Shown: piece by piece, positions 7,931 through 17,004 of the stretch | Layout of the letters: each line of letters begins with the position of its first letter | Position numbering within the stretch: the stretch's first letter is position 1 | Origin: QGON01 sp963691905 | Lineage (GTDB): Bacteria > Pseudomonadota > Gammaproteobacteria > Chromatiales > Chromatiaceae | Direction of reading: 5' to 3' | Length of the DNA: 64,000 nt | Assembly (NCBI GenBank): GCA_963691905.1 | Contig: OY829894.1 | Coordinates: 682,001-746,000, forward strand | Notes under the pieces: generated by a model | Database searches by the model: none | What the model was told of the DNA's origin: nothing | What the model saw: the letters and a program-made list of their open reading frames with translations, nothing else | Translations under genes and position numbers: made by a program

Positions 7931-8520
7931 ACACATCAACGAGCCCCCCGGTGTATGTCTATGTAACCGGCAACCGGCCGCAAGAGCGTGGTTTCATGCC
8001 GACCCGGGATGGCGCCAAGCGTGCCTTCGAACCTAAAGGACTGATGGTCCTTTTTGCCTTCCTTTGCCACCCCGAACTGGTCAAGGTGCCCTATCGTGAG
8101 ATCGCAGCGAGAGCGGGGTGGCGGTAGGTACCGTTGGCTGGGTCCTGAGCGATCTCAAGGCAGCGGGATTCGTTCATGACAAAGGCGCGAAGAAGGGGCG
8201 CCGGCTCGTACACTACCGCAAACTGCTGGAACGCTGGGTGGAGGCCTATCCGGAGAAGCTCAAACCCAAGCAGCTGGTGGGTGAGTTCACCGCGGATGAT
8301 CCCTACAGGTGGAAAGCGATCGACATCCGGGTATACAACGCTTATTGGGGCGGAGGGATCGCGGCGGCCAAATATACGGATTATCTCAACCCGAAGGTTG
8401 CAACCGTTTATCTGCCAGAATAGGCCCGCACCCGGCTGCTTCGCGATGTCCGGCTTCGCAAAGCGACGACCGGATGGGCAGGAGAGCCAGCCGGCACAGT
8501 GCTGATCTATCGACCCTTCT
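7927..8520 (+). pseudogene. Frameshifted AbiEi-family (type IV TA) regulator
   Basis: Three consecutive frame pieces read VYVYVTGNRPQERGFMPT...LMVLFAFLCHPELVKVPYRE, then VGTVGWVLSDLKAAGFVHDKG...LLERWVEAYPEKLKPKQL...YNAYWGGGIAAAKYT, then TRLLRDVRLRKATTGWAGEP...IYRPFW (shown in parts). Together these match a full-length protein of the family annotated as transcriptional regulator/AbiEi antitoxin of type IV toxin-antitoxin systems. A frame change near 8115 and a TAG at 8421 break it. It begins exactly at the end of the L2 repeat. Family name from memory; decay is directly visible. Confidence 0.7.
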
Positions 8521-8893
8521 GGCCAGAGCCACCCAATGGGTTGGATTCAGAGCGAAATATCGATTCTGACGATGTAGCTCGATCGACCTCACCTTTTCTG
8601 AGTGTATGGAGCGTAACCTCCATCATCCTGTTCACCTCCTCTAACCAAAATAAGACCTCTTTTGGCGCTTTGTCTTGTATAAGAATATTGCGCACCAGGA
8701 GCAGACATTTGCTCATATACTGGATGTTTCTGACCGACTCCCAACTCATACCTTCGTCGATATGCAGCAATGCACGCTCCCAGCCGGTAAAGCCTGCATG
8801 TTCAACCACCGTATCCCGCAGGTTCTGCCTGCTCCCCTGGAGATCAGAGAGCACTGTTTTCTCGTATCCGACGGGCTCTTTATCAAAGGCCAT
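8507..8893 (-). CDS. Hypothetical protein, divergent from the SNF2 helicase
   Basis: A 128-residue open frame with no family that I recognise. It is helical and charged in the middle (ERALLHIDEGMSWESVRNI, VLFWLEEVNRMMEVTLHTL), with no signal peptide or membrane segment. It shares a ~66-bp upstream region with the divergently transcribed helicase at 8960. Its 3' end overlaps the tail of the decayed AbiEi-like gene by ~14 bp. No clear Shine-Dalgarno precedes the ATG, so the start, and even coding status, are uncertain. Confidence 0.4.
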   Translation of the reverse strand: MAFDKEPVGYEKTVLSDLQGSRQNLRDTVVEHAGFTGWERALLHIDEGMSWESVRNIQYMSKCLLLVRNILIQDKAPKEVLFWLEEVNRMMEVTLHTLRKGEVDRATSSESIFRSESNPLGGSGQKGR

Positions 8894-8959
8894 TGTTGAA
8901 AATTTTCAGTAGAATAGTTGTTATAAATTCGTAAACCATCCATACGATACCTACCCATC

Positions 8960-11743
8960 ATGTCGAAAACAAAGAAACGTAATAAAAACCCCCAAAGACT
9001 GGCTCGACCATCAGGCTGGTCAACCAGTGATGCCGATGAGACCAAACGCCGTCGTTTGCGCGGTCTGAATGAACCATCACGGATTGAATCCCAAGCGCGG
9101 GACGATAATTTTTTCGGCGTCTATCAGGTCGAGTCCAACAACGAGCAAACTTACCGTGTAGAGATTCGCTCACTTGCAGAACCGATCAACAACTGCGACT
9201 GCCCTGACCACCGTATCAACGGCCTTGGCACCTGCAAGCATATCGAGGCAACACTGTACCGGCTCCAGTACAGACGCAAGCGCGCTTTCCAGAATGCTGC
9301 AGCCGAAGGCAGTCCATACATCGAAATCTTTCTGGATCGGCGGGACCACCAAGTCCGGATACGCTGGCCAAAAGGCGGACATCGCCGTTCCAAGGCTAGG
9401 GGTCTCATCGCCCCCTTCTTTTCCAACGACAATATTCTGGCGGGTAATCCCCTCGACACACTGCCTGCCATACAACGGGCAATTAACGCCTCTCACACAG
9501 CTGTCGGGCGCAGGATCCGGTGGTCACATGAGTTGAATACCTGGCTCGATACACTGGACAGGCACGCGCAACAGATCCGCAGCCGTCAACACTTCGAGAC
9601 CGAGGTGGCAGCGGGAAATGCGAGCCTCGATCTGGTCAAACACCCTCTGTACCCCTACCAGCAAGATGGCATGCTGCACCTGGCATTCACCGGCCGTGCC
9701 CTGCTGGCGGACGAGATGGGTCTGGGCAAGACAGTGCAGGCAATCGCCGCCTGTGAGCTGCTGCGCCGCACCTCGGGCATACAGCGGGTATTGGTGATCT
9801 CCCCCGCTTCGCTCAAGGGCGAATGGGAAGAACAGATCAACAAATTCACTAACCTGCCTTCATGCATTATCCAGGGGACACGGGCCAAGCGTCTGCACCA
9901 ATACGAAGACCCTGCATTCTTCTCACTTGCCAACTACGAACAGATGCGATCGGACGTAGAGGAAATAAACACCACCCTGGCACCAGATGTCATCATTCTG
10001 GATGAGGCTCAGCGCATCAAGAACTGGCAGACCAAGACGGCTATCTCAATCAAGCGCCTGAAAAGCCCCTACGCTTTTGTGCTTACCGGCACACCGATAG
10101 AGAACCGCATTGACGAAATCTATTCGATCGTTCAGTTCCTCGACCCACATATCTTCGGCCCCCTGTTCCGCTTCAATCGCGACTTCTACAAACTGGATGA
10201 GAAAGGGCGCGCCATTGGCTACAGGAACCTCGGTCAGCTTCATAAAAAGCTGCAACCCATCATGCTGCGCCGACGGAAAGAGGAAGTAGAGGGGCAGCTA
10301 CCGGGTCGCACGATAAACACCTATTTCGTCCCCATGCACAAAGAGCAGGTGCTGCGCTACGGGGAGTACGAGTCGAGAGTGGCGCGTCTTGCCGCTACGG
10401 CCAAAAAGCGGCCACTGAAAAAAGAGGAGATGGAACAGCTCCAACTTTATCTAGCCTGCATGCGTATGCTCTGTGACACACCCTATATTCTGGACCAGGA
10501 TTGTCGCATTTCACCCAAGCTGAAGGAGCTTAGCAACATTCTCCAGGAAATCATGGCGGATGGTGACCACAAGATCATTATCTTTTCCGAGTGGGAGCGT
10601 ATGTTGCAGCTGGTCCGGGAGCAAGCCGAGGAGATGGGACTGGGCTACGCCTTACATACCGGCAAGATCCCGCAGCCAAAACGCCGTGACGAGATCCGAC
10701 GTTTCAAGGACGATCCCGAGTGTCGACTATTCCTCTCCACCGACTCGGGCTCCGTAGGACTCAACCTGCAGGTGGCCGATGTAGTGATCAACCTGGATAT
10801 GCCCTGGAATCCAGCCAAGCTGGAGCAGCGCATCGCCCGTGCCTGGCGAAAGCACCAGAAACGCCCGGTGCAGGTAATCAATCTTGTATCCGGAGGCTCC
10901 ATCGAACACCGCATGCTCTCTCTGCTGGAGCAGAAACGTTCCCTGGCCGAAAGTGTGGTGGATGGTAAAGGCAAAAATGAAATGGACCTCCCCTCCGGCC
11001 GTGCCGCTTTTTTGGAGCGAATCGATACCCTGATTGCGGGTGAGTCAAAAGAACCACAAATGCCACCCACCGATCCGCTCGATCGTCTGCGGGACGATAT
11101 TCTTTCACAGTGGAACCATCAACTGGAACTGATGGAACTGCACGGCGAGGGAGCACAGCAGACTCTGCTGGTGGTGGCAGACCGGCTGAGTGATGCTCTG
11201 CAGAGTGCCCTTACCCGGCAACTGCAAGAACAGTTTCCCGAACAGACGCCACAATTGAAACTGCTGGACCGGGATGCCTTTGCGACCATTCAGCAGCTAA
11301 TCGAGGCCGGCGTCTTGAACACCAACCGGGATACAGTCAGAACGGTGTACCGCGCCCCGGCCGCGGATAAGCCAAAAGATGACGAACAATCAAAACATCT
11401 GACCGAGGCCCGCAACCGCCTGGCCCAGAGTGATCATAAACGGCGAATGGCAAAAGTGCTCACCGAAGGCGGCTTTTCAACAGAAGCACTCGTCCCGATG
11501 CGTGAGGCCGTGGAGACGGCCTTGCACGCCCTGCTCTTTTGGCGGGGTCACGACACTGAAAAACCGCCAGCCCAGGAACTGATCGAGTCAACGCTGGTGC
11601 AGGCGAACCTGCTGCCAGCCGAAACTTTGTCTCTGGTCGCCCGTCTGCGGGAGGATCAACCCGAGATGAATGAAGCTCAAGCGGATAAACTAATCAAACA
11701 AAGCGACGACCTTCTTTCCCAGGCTGCTTCTGTCCTGGAGTAG
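8960..11743 (+). CDS. SWIM zinc-finger SNF2-type helicase
   Basis: A 927-residue superfamily-2 ATPase. Residues 79-94 form a SWIM zinc finger (C79, C81, C92, H94). The SNF2 core follows: Walker A DEMGLGKT (about 250-257), DEAQRIKNW (about 348, DEAQ instead of DEAH), the LTGTPIENRIDEIYSI motif III region, STDSGSVGLNLQ and QRIARAWRKHQK (motif VI, about 622). A ~250-residue C-terminal extension rich in Glu/Gln has no recognised domain. SNF2 proteins translocate on double-stranded DNA; SWIM fingers bind nucleic acid or protein. With flanking AbiE and TOTE genes, a defence role is plausible but inferred. Bacterial RapA-like or DISARM DrmD-like alternatives lack the SWIM finger. Confidence 0.9.
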   Translation: MSKTKKRNKNPQRLARPSGWSTSDADETKRRRLRGLNEPSRIESQARDDNFFGVYQVESNNEQTYRVEIRSLAEPINNCDCPDHRINGLGTCKHIEATLYRLQYRRKRAFQNAAAEGSPYIEIFLDRRDHQVRIRWPKGGHRRSKARGLIAPFFSNDNILAGNPLDTLPAIQRAINASHTAVGRRIRWSHELNTWLDTLDRHAQQIRSRQHFETEVAAGNASLDLVKHPLYPYQQDGMLHLAFTGRALLADEMGLGKTVQAIAACELLRRTSGIQRVLVISPASLKGEWEEQINKFTNLPSCIIQGTRAKRLHQYEDPAFFSLANYEQMRSDVEEINTTLAPDVIILDEAQRIKNWQTKTAISIKRLKSPYAFVLTGTPIENRIDEIYSIVQFLDPHIFGPLFRFNRDFYKLDEKGRAIGYRNLGQLHKKLQPIMLRRRKEEVEGQLPGRTINTYFVPMHKEQVLRYGEYESRVARLAATAKKRPLKKEEMEQLQLYLACMRMLCDTPYILDQDCRISPKLKELSNILQEIMADGDHKIIIFSEWERMLQLVREQAEEMGLGYALHTGKIPQPKRRDEIRRFKDDPECRLFLSTDSGSVGLNLQVADVVINLDMPWNPAKLEQRIARAWRKHQKRPVQVINLVSGGSIEHRMLSLLEQKRSLAESVVDGKGKNEMDLPSGRAAFLERIDTLIAGESKEPQMPPTDPLDRLRDDILSQWNHQLELMELHGEGAQQTLLVVADRLSDALQSALTRQLQEQFPEQTPQLKLLDRDAFATIQQLIEAGVLNTNRDTVRTVYRAPAADKPKDDEQSKHLTEARNRLAQSDHKRRMAKVLTEGGFSTEALVPMREAVETALHALLFWRGHDTEKPPAQELIESTLVQANLLPAETLSLVARLREDQPEMNEAQADKLIKQSDDLLSQAASVLE

Positions 11744-11785
11744 ACTAAACGAAACTGACACTCAGTACTTGCCGGGAAAACACCC

Positions 11786-12034
11786 GTGGCCAAACCGAAA
11801 CGACAGGATTCTAACAAGGACCGACAGTGGGTCGAGGCCAAACGACACTGCCGCCTCAGCAGGGAGGATATCCGTATGGCCAAGGAACTTGGCCTCAACC
11901 CCCGCTCCCTGATCAAAAACATCCCCTCCCCGACTCAACAGTGGAAGTTACCGGTTAAACAGTGGATCCACGAACTCTATGAAGAAAAAATCGGAAAAAT
12001 CCCTGTAAAAAAATGCCATGGAACCCGGCAGTGA
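11786..12034 (+). CDS. Small basic protein following the SNF2 helicase
   Basis: An 82-residue Lys/Arg-rich protein with a GTG start preceded by GGGA eight bases upstream, 42 bp after the helicase stop. The block MAKELGLNPRSLIKNIPSP followed by QQWKLPVKQWIHELYEE looks like a conserved small-family signature, but I cannot name the family. No membrane segment or signal. Same-strand spacing suggests cotranscription with the helicase, so it may be a partner or accessory nucleic-acid binder; that is inference. Confidence 0.6.
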   Translation: MAKPKRQDSNKDRQWVEAKRHCRLSREDIRMAKELGLNPRSLIKNIPSPTQQWKLPVKQWIHELYEEKIGKIPVKKCHGTRQ

Positions 12035-12179
12035 TCTCTACTTGGGTCGACTCTGCACTCCCAAGGGCAAGCAGGAGTGCCGTGTGCCCAGCTGTGGTTC
12101 TACACCGCTATTTCAGCAGCATGAAGATTTCGAGCTGATCGCCTCTGCGCTGGCACCGGAGAGTATCCACCTCGTATGA
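12018..12179 (+). CDS. Possible 53-residue Cys-containing small protein
   Basis: An ATG at 12018 opens a frame that overlaps the previous gene by 17 bp and ends with TGA at 12179. The product starts MEPGSDLYLGRLCTPKG and contains three cysteines (C13, C21, C26 approximately), then QHEDFELIASALAPESIHLV. The overlap with the upstream gene favours translation coupling, but there is no independent SD and no recognised family. Confidence 0.3.
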   Translation: MEPGSDLYLGRLCTPKGKQECRVPSCGSTPLFQQHEDFELIASALAPESIHLV

Positions 12180-12325
12180 ATATGCAAAGCAAGGGATGGA
12201 GGGAGCATTTGGACTTTAACTCCAAAAAACTATACCGATGACTACACCCAGTCTTTCTACCAGCTTGTGTTACAATTCCTCGGGCCTTGTGCATTTTTTC
12301 CTATGTAATGTAACATTCATACCTA

Positions 12326-12934
12326 ATGACTCAAACGACACAGACAGACAAGGTGCTGGAACTGGTACAAAAGGAAGGGGTTCTGCGTCCCCGGGACCTC
12401 GATCCTTACGGCATCCCACGGATCTATCTCAGTAGACTCCACGCAGCCGGTAAGCTGCAACGAATCGGCCGGGGACTCTATGTGCTTCCCGGTACCAACG
12501 TAAGCGAGCACCGCTCTCTGGCCGAGGCCTGTAAACGCGTACCGAAAGGAGTAATCTGCCTCCTATCCGCCCTGCGTTTTCACGAACTCACTACACAGTC
12601 GCCCTTCGAAGTCTGGCTGGCCATTGCTGAGAAGGCCTGGCGGCCACGTATGGAGTACCCTCCTCTACGTATTGTCCGCTTCTCTTCGACAGCGCTCGAT
12701 GCTGGCGTGGAGGAGCACCGGATTGAGGGGGTAATCGTACCCGTATTCACACCAGCAAAGACTGTGGCCGATTGCTTCAAGTATCGAAATAAAATTGGGC
12801 TGGATGTTTCCATTGAGGCACTCAGGGAATGCTGGCGGTCGCGGCGCTGCACCATGGATGACCTCTGGCAATACGCTAAGGTTTGCCGTGTTCAGAACGT
12901 CATGCGACCCTATCTGGAATCGCTTGCGACATGA
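12326..12934 (+). CDS. abiEi: AbiEi-family antitoxin of a type IV toxin-antitoxin system
   Basis: The 202-residue protein has an N-terminal winged-helix region (ELVQKEGVLRPRDLDPYGIP, YLSRLHAAGKLQRIGRGLYV) and the AbiEi C-terminal antitoxin domain (TPAKTVADCFKYRNKIGLDV). In known AbiE systems the antitoxin represses its own operon and counters the nucleotidyltransferase toxin without direct binding. The stop overlaps the toxin start by 4 bp (ATGA). Intact length, so probably functional. Upstream ~145 bp are non-coding and should hold the promoter. Confidence 0.9.
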   Translation: MTQTTQTDKVLELVQKEGVLRPRDLDPYGIPRIYLSRLHAAGKLQRIGRGLYVLPGTNVSEHRSLAEACKRVPKGVICLLSALRFHELTTQSPFEVWLAIAEKAWRPRMEYPPLRIVRFSSTALDAGVEEHRIEGVIVPVFTPAKTVADCFKYRNKIGLDVSIEALRECWRSRRCTMDDLWQYAKVCRVQNVMRPYLESLAT

Positions 12935-13857
12935 TAGGCAAACGGGGGAAGAACACCGCGGCCTCAGTGCGGGACCGGTTGCTCGAACTGGCAAGGCAGC
13001 GAGGTGAGGAGTTCCAGTTGATCCTGACCCGCTATGGGCTGGAACGACTTTTGTACCGGCTGAGTCAATCCGAGTACCGCAATCGATTCATACTGAAGGG
13101 CGCAATGCTTTTCACCCTGTGGGACGACCAGATGCATCGCCCAACCCGCGATGTAGACTTCCTCGGATTCGGCGACAGCGGAGAAGCGACACTACGAGAA
13201 ATCTTTCGCGACTTGTGCGACCTATCTGTTGAGAATGACGGTCTGGTATTCCTTGCTGACAGCGTTAGAGTTGAATCGATCCGCGATGCGACTGAATACG
13301 GTGGAACACGTGTGGTACTGCTCGGTGAGCTGGCCGGTGCCCGCATCCCAATCCAGGCTGGCATTGGGTTCGGCGATGCCGTAACACCTGGACCGGAAGA
13401 GGTCGAGTATCCCACACTGCTCGGATATCCGGCACCCCTTTTGAGGGCCTACCCGCGGGAAACTGTGGTGGCCGAGAAATACCAAGCTCTGGTCAACCTG
13501 GGTATGGCAAACAGCCGAATGAAGGATTTCTATGACCTTTGGATAATGGCTCATCAGTTTGAGTTCGACGGGCTCACGTTATCCGAAGCCGTCCGTAACA
13601 CCTTTGCACGTCGCCAAACACCCTTGCCGAAACAAACGCCATCCGGCCTTAGTTCAACATTCTACGGTGACAAGCAGAAAAACCAGCAGTGGAATGCGTT
13701 TCTAAGTAAAGGAATACTGCTTTCCACCTCCACTCCCCCATCAATTGAGGAGGTCTGCTATCTGCTCGAAAAATTTCTTATGCAGCCAACACAGGCTCTG
13801 GAAGATAACCAAACCTTCACCGGGCAGTGGCAGCCCGGGGGCCCGTGGAAAATCTAA
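12931..13857 (+). CDS. abiEii: AbiEii nucleotidyltransferase toxin
   Basis: A 308-residue DNA polymerase beta-like nucleotidyltransferase of the AbiEii group; in the family such toxins modify tRNA or other substrates and cause growth arrest during phage infection. Visible motifs: FILKGAMLFTLWDD (the KGG/S helix start, here KGAM), PTRDVDFLGFG (catalytic D-x-D), then VVAEKYQALVNLGMANSRMKDFYDLW (AEK and KDxYD motifs). I chose the ATG at 12931 overlapping abiEi; upstream in-frame starts fall inside abiEi. All active-site acidic residues seem kept. Forms an intact bicistron with the preceding gene. Confidence 0.92.
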   Translation: MIGKRGKNTAASVRDRLLELARQRGEEFQLILTRYGLERLLYRLSQSEYRNRFILKGAMLFTLWDDQMHRPTRDVDFLGFGDSGEATLREIFRDLCDLSVENDGLVFLADSVRVESIRDATEYGGTRVVLLGELAGARIPIQAGIGFGDAVTPGPEEVEYPTLLGYPAPLLRAYPRETVVAEKYQALVNLGMANSRMKDFYDLWIMAHQFEFDGLTLSEAVRNTFARRQTPLPKQTPSGLSSTFYGDKQKNQQWNAFLSKGILLSTSTPPSIEEVCYLLEKFLMQPTQALEDNQTFTGQWQPGGPWKI

Positions 13858-13901
13858 GTTGTGTTGGAGCGACCGACTGAACATCTGAGTTGGACCTGAC
13901 T

Positions 13902-16428
13902 ATGGAGATTTCTGATCGCGAAGTCATTCTTCGAAAAATCACCGAAGTCGAACAGCAAATTGCCCTTCTCAGAAAGCAGCATGAAGAATCTGAGACAACA
14001 CTCAAATCACTGAGGGAATGCCTGGCACTAGGTGACGACGAAACAACGCACAAACCAAAACATCCAGCAGAAGTTCCCGTTTCTACAACGACAAGCCTAA
14101 CACCAGACGAGAAGGTCACCCTTTTTCTCCGCCTCTTTCAAGGCCGAGAGGATGTGTATCCGAAATTGTGGCAGAACCAAAAAACGGGCAAGAAAGGTTA
14201 TTCGCCTGCCTGTTCGAATGAGTGGATTCGCGGAGTATGTGAGAAGCCCCGGGTAAAATGTGGTGAGTGCCCCAATCAGGCCTTCCTGCCGGTAACATCC
14301 GAGGTGATTCTGGACCATCTCCAGGGACGTCACATCATTGGCGTGTACCCCATGCTGAAGGACGATACTTGCCGGTTTCTCGCAGCCGATTTTGACAAAG
14401 CAACTTGGCGTGAAGACGTTATGGCTTTTACAGAAACCTGTCGGCGAGCTGGCATTCCTTATGCCATTGAACGTTCCCGTTCTGGAAATGGTGCACACGT
14501 CTGGTTCGTTTTCAGCAATTTTGTTTCCGCAGCGACAGCGAGGAAGATGGGCAGCTATCTGATTACAGAAACCATGTCGAGACGACATCAACTCAGCATG
14601 GCGTCCTATGACCGGCTTTTCCCAAACCAGGACACCTTACCCAACGGCGGCTTCGGCAATCTCATCGCACTTCCGCTTCAGTATCACCCGCGACAGGAAG
14701 GCAATACTCTCTTTCTGAATGATGAGCTGGAGCCATTCCCGGATCAGTGGGAATTTCTCACATCGCTGGTTCCGATTCGGGGAGAGAAGGTTGAAAAGAT
14801 CGCCATGGAAGCCACAACGCGTGGCCAAGTGACTGGTCTTCAGATTTCCATTACCGAGGAAGATGTTGATGATGCCAGCCCGTGGCTGAGGTCACCCTCC
14901 CGAAAACCGAAGCGCATTCCGATCACCAACTCCATTTCACATAAGGTTCGAGGTATTTTATGCCAACGTCTTTACGTCGAGAAAGCTGGCCTACCGTCGC
15001 CCTTGATCAATCAGATCCAACGGTTTGCCGCATTCCAAAACCCAGAGTTCTACAAGAAACAAAATCTTCGACTTTCCACGGCACTGACTCCCCGCATAAT
15101 CTCCTGCGCTGAAGTTCATGGAAAGCACATCAGTCTGCCACGAGGGTGTCTCGATGACGTACGGGCATTGCTCCAGGAATACAAAAGCCACCTTGAGGTG
15201 GAAGAGCTGAGAAGCCTCGGCGATCCCGTGGATGTTAGCTTCTTCGGTGAATTGACCGATGCCCAGCACCAAGCAGCGAAAGCCATACTCAAGCGCGACA
15301 ACGGCGTGATCGTAGCGCCACCTGGTTTTGGAAAAACCGTTCTTGGAACCTACCTGATCGCTGCGCGAATGTGCAGCACCTTGATCCTGGTGCATAGACA
15401 GCCGCTGTTGGAACAATGGAGATCGCAGATCGGTATCTTTCTTGACCGCGATGCGAAATCAATCGGCCAGATTGGTGGCGGAAAACGCAAGCTGACAGGG
15501 GGAATCGACGTGGCCATGATTCAGAGCCTGTCCCGAAAAGAGACCATGGACGACATCGTAGCCAAGTATGGGCAGGTTATCATCGATGACCATTTCGCCG
15601 GGAGCGAAATTGGACGCACTTCAGTGCGCCCGAAGGGGGCACACCATGGATGGTGTGCATCAATGCCACCATCTGCCAGCGGTTTCGTTCGAACGAGTCC
15701 TCTCCGAGATAAAGGCACGATACGTTGTTGGGTTGACCGCCACACCGCAGCGCCGCGACGGCCACCAGCCCATCACCCATATGCAGATCGGACCGATTCG
15801 ATTCAGGGTCGATCCACGTAGTCAGTTAGCACATCGCCCCTTCGAACATCGACTTATAGTTCGGGAAACCGGCTTTGAGCCTCCCATGCAGGCATCCGAT
15901 ACAACCATTCAGGAGCTCTACAGCCTGTTGGTAGCCGATGAAAAGCGCAACGAGCAGATCATTGACGATGTGCTGTTGGCTATGGAAGAAGGTCGATCAC
16001 CGATCCTGCTGACGGAACGCAAAAACCACCTTGAGGATCTCCATCAACGGTTAAAAGGCTTTGTCCGGCATATCGTCGTTCTGCAGGGAGGACAGTCAGC
16101 AAAAGAACGGCGCAAAGTCCAGGAACAACTCGCCTCTATTCCAATGGAAGAGGAGCGCCTCCTGCTGGCAACCGGAAGGTACATCGGAGAAGGATTCGAC
16201 GATGCACGCCTGGATACCCTGTTTCTTTCGCTACCGGTTTCGTGGAAAGGCACACTCGTGCAATATGCTGGGCGACTGCACAGGCTGCATCCTGGTAAGC
16301 GCGAAGTGCGTATTGTCGACTACGTTGATGGCAAGGTGCCAATGCTCGCAAGAATGTATGAAAAACGACGTGTCGGCTATCGCTTAATGGGATACCGAGA
16401 AGAGGATAGCAGGACTTTCCTCGATTAG
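13902..16428 (+). pseudogene. TOTE-type archaeo-eukaryotic primase-helicase, interrupted
   Basis: The first part encodes a coiled N-terminus (about 1-45), then an archaeo-eukaryotic primase domain with FLAADFDKATW (D-x-D, about residue 160) and SGNGAHVWFVF (catalytic His). A superfamily-2 helicase follows with Walker A APPGFGKTVLGTYLIAA (about 470). The reading frame breaks exactly at the DEAD-box: VIIDD at 15576-15590 is separated from CHHLPAVSFERVL (from 15664) by 73 bp, which changes frame. After that the helicase C-terminal half (TATPQRRDGHQPI, GRYIGEGFDDA, QYAGRLHRLHPGK) is intact to 16428. The architecture matches proteins annotated in Pfam as TOTE conflict-system primase. Without bypass the product ends about 80 codons after the break. 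Confidence 0.88.
15590..15662. other. 73-bp triple-hairpin insertion in the helicase DEAD-box motif
   Basis: Removing 15590-15662 restores the frame and the expected motif VIIDECHHL. The insert consists almost wholly of three hairpins: ATTTCGC/GCGAAAT (15592-15610), CGCAC/GTGCG (15615-15628) and GCACACCA/TGGTGTGC (15639-15658). Exact borders can shift by a base. No target duplication is obvious. Confidence 0.8.
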
Positions 16429-16558
16429 CCGTATAAGTCAACGACACAGGCAGCCCCCACCCCGCAGAGGCTCTTGTATCAGTAGTATGGATTGACGAGT
16501 TTCAGTGCCAGAACTTGACGTTGAATTTCCAGCAGAGAAATACAAGAAAATGGAGTGA

Positions 16559-16714
16559 AAAACTGCCGTCCACGGCTTTTCTGTCCGTTACACGAGTGTA
16601 TTCTTTCGGGTTTTTCGAGTGGCAGGAGTGGTTTTTGTGACAAAAAATGCCGATTTTCGCTTAAAGTGATATGGAGATAATGACTATATTCTATTGATTA
16701 ATAGAACAATAAAA
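16559..16714. repeat. Right-end repeat R2 (end of element B)
   Basis: About 155 bp, close to R3 (21929-22085) and somewhat less close to R1 (7549-7693). It directly precedes the tRNA-Cys fragment at 16715. Non-coding. Confidence 0.87.
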
Positions 16715-16821
16715 TGGAGGCTGAGCCCGGAATCGAACTGAGGTCCACGGCTTTGCAGGCCGTCTCACTTGTAGATAATTCAATAGGTTATGCCATTTGC
16801 CACTCGTTATACCACTCAGCC
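16715..16821 (-). repeat. tRNA-Cys-like left end L3 with expanded D-domain
   Basis: On the minus strand 16821-16815 reads GGCTGAG and pairs fully with CTCAGCC near the 3' end (16725-16719), followed by T and CCA. The anticodon arm ACGGC-CTGCAAA-GCCGT and T-arm are intact with anticodon GCA. But ~51 bases lie between acceptor stem and anticodon arm, where a normal tRNA has ~19. It is therefore probably not a functional tRNA but an attachment-site relic. Confidence 0.7.
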
Positions 16822-16969
16822 AAGCATAAAACTCCTACTCTCGACTTATCCAACTCCCTTTAGACCGTTGCCGCTTGAGTAGCAATTCGCGCCAGGGTCA
16901 GGTTACAAACTCCTGGATTCTGCTTTTCCTGGCAAATTGTTCGGGCGCGGTAATTACCCATTCGCGCTA

Positions 16970-16983
16970 CAATGTACACATTG
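16970..16983. promoter_or_regulatory. Inverted repeat upstream of parD-like gene
   Basis: CAATGTACACATTG is an inverted repeat (CAATGT / ACATTG around a central AC) 21 bp before the antitoxin ATG at 17005, a likely site for ribbon-helix-helix autorepression. Confidence 0.5.
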
Positions 16984-17004
16984 CATACAAAAAGGCGTCC
17001 CTCA

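Larger units (their letters stand above)
7694..16714. mobile_element. Element B: middle tandem tRNA-Cys-associated element, defence cargo
   Basis: It starts with a tRNA-Cys 3' half and the L2 left-end sequence and ends with right-end repeat R2. Cargo: a broken AbiEi-like gene, an uncharacterised minus-strand gene, a SWIM-SNF2 helicase with two small genes, an AbiEi/AbiEii pair and a disrupted TOTE primase-helicase. No integrase or transfer gene is seen. The gene content is that of a defence island. Confidence 0.65.

Noticed and set aside
12883..12930. Longer start for AbiEii
   Set aside because: It lies within abiEi; the ATGA overlap at 12931 and family length favour the later start.
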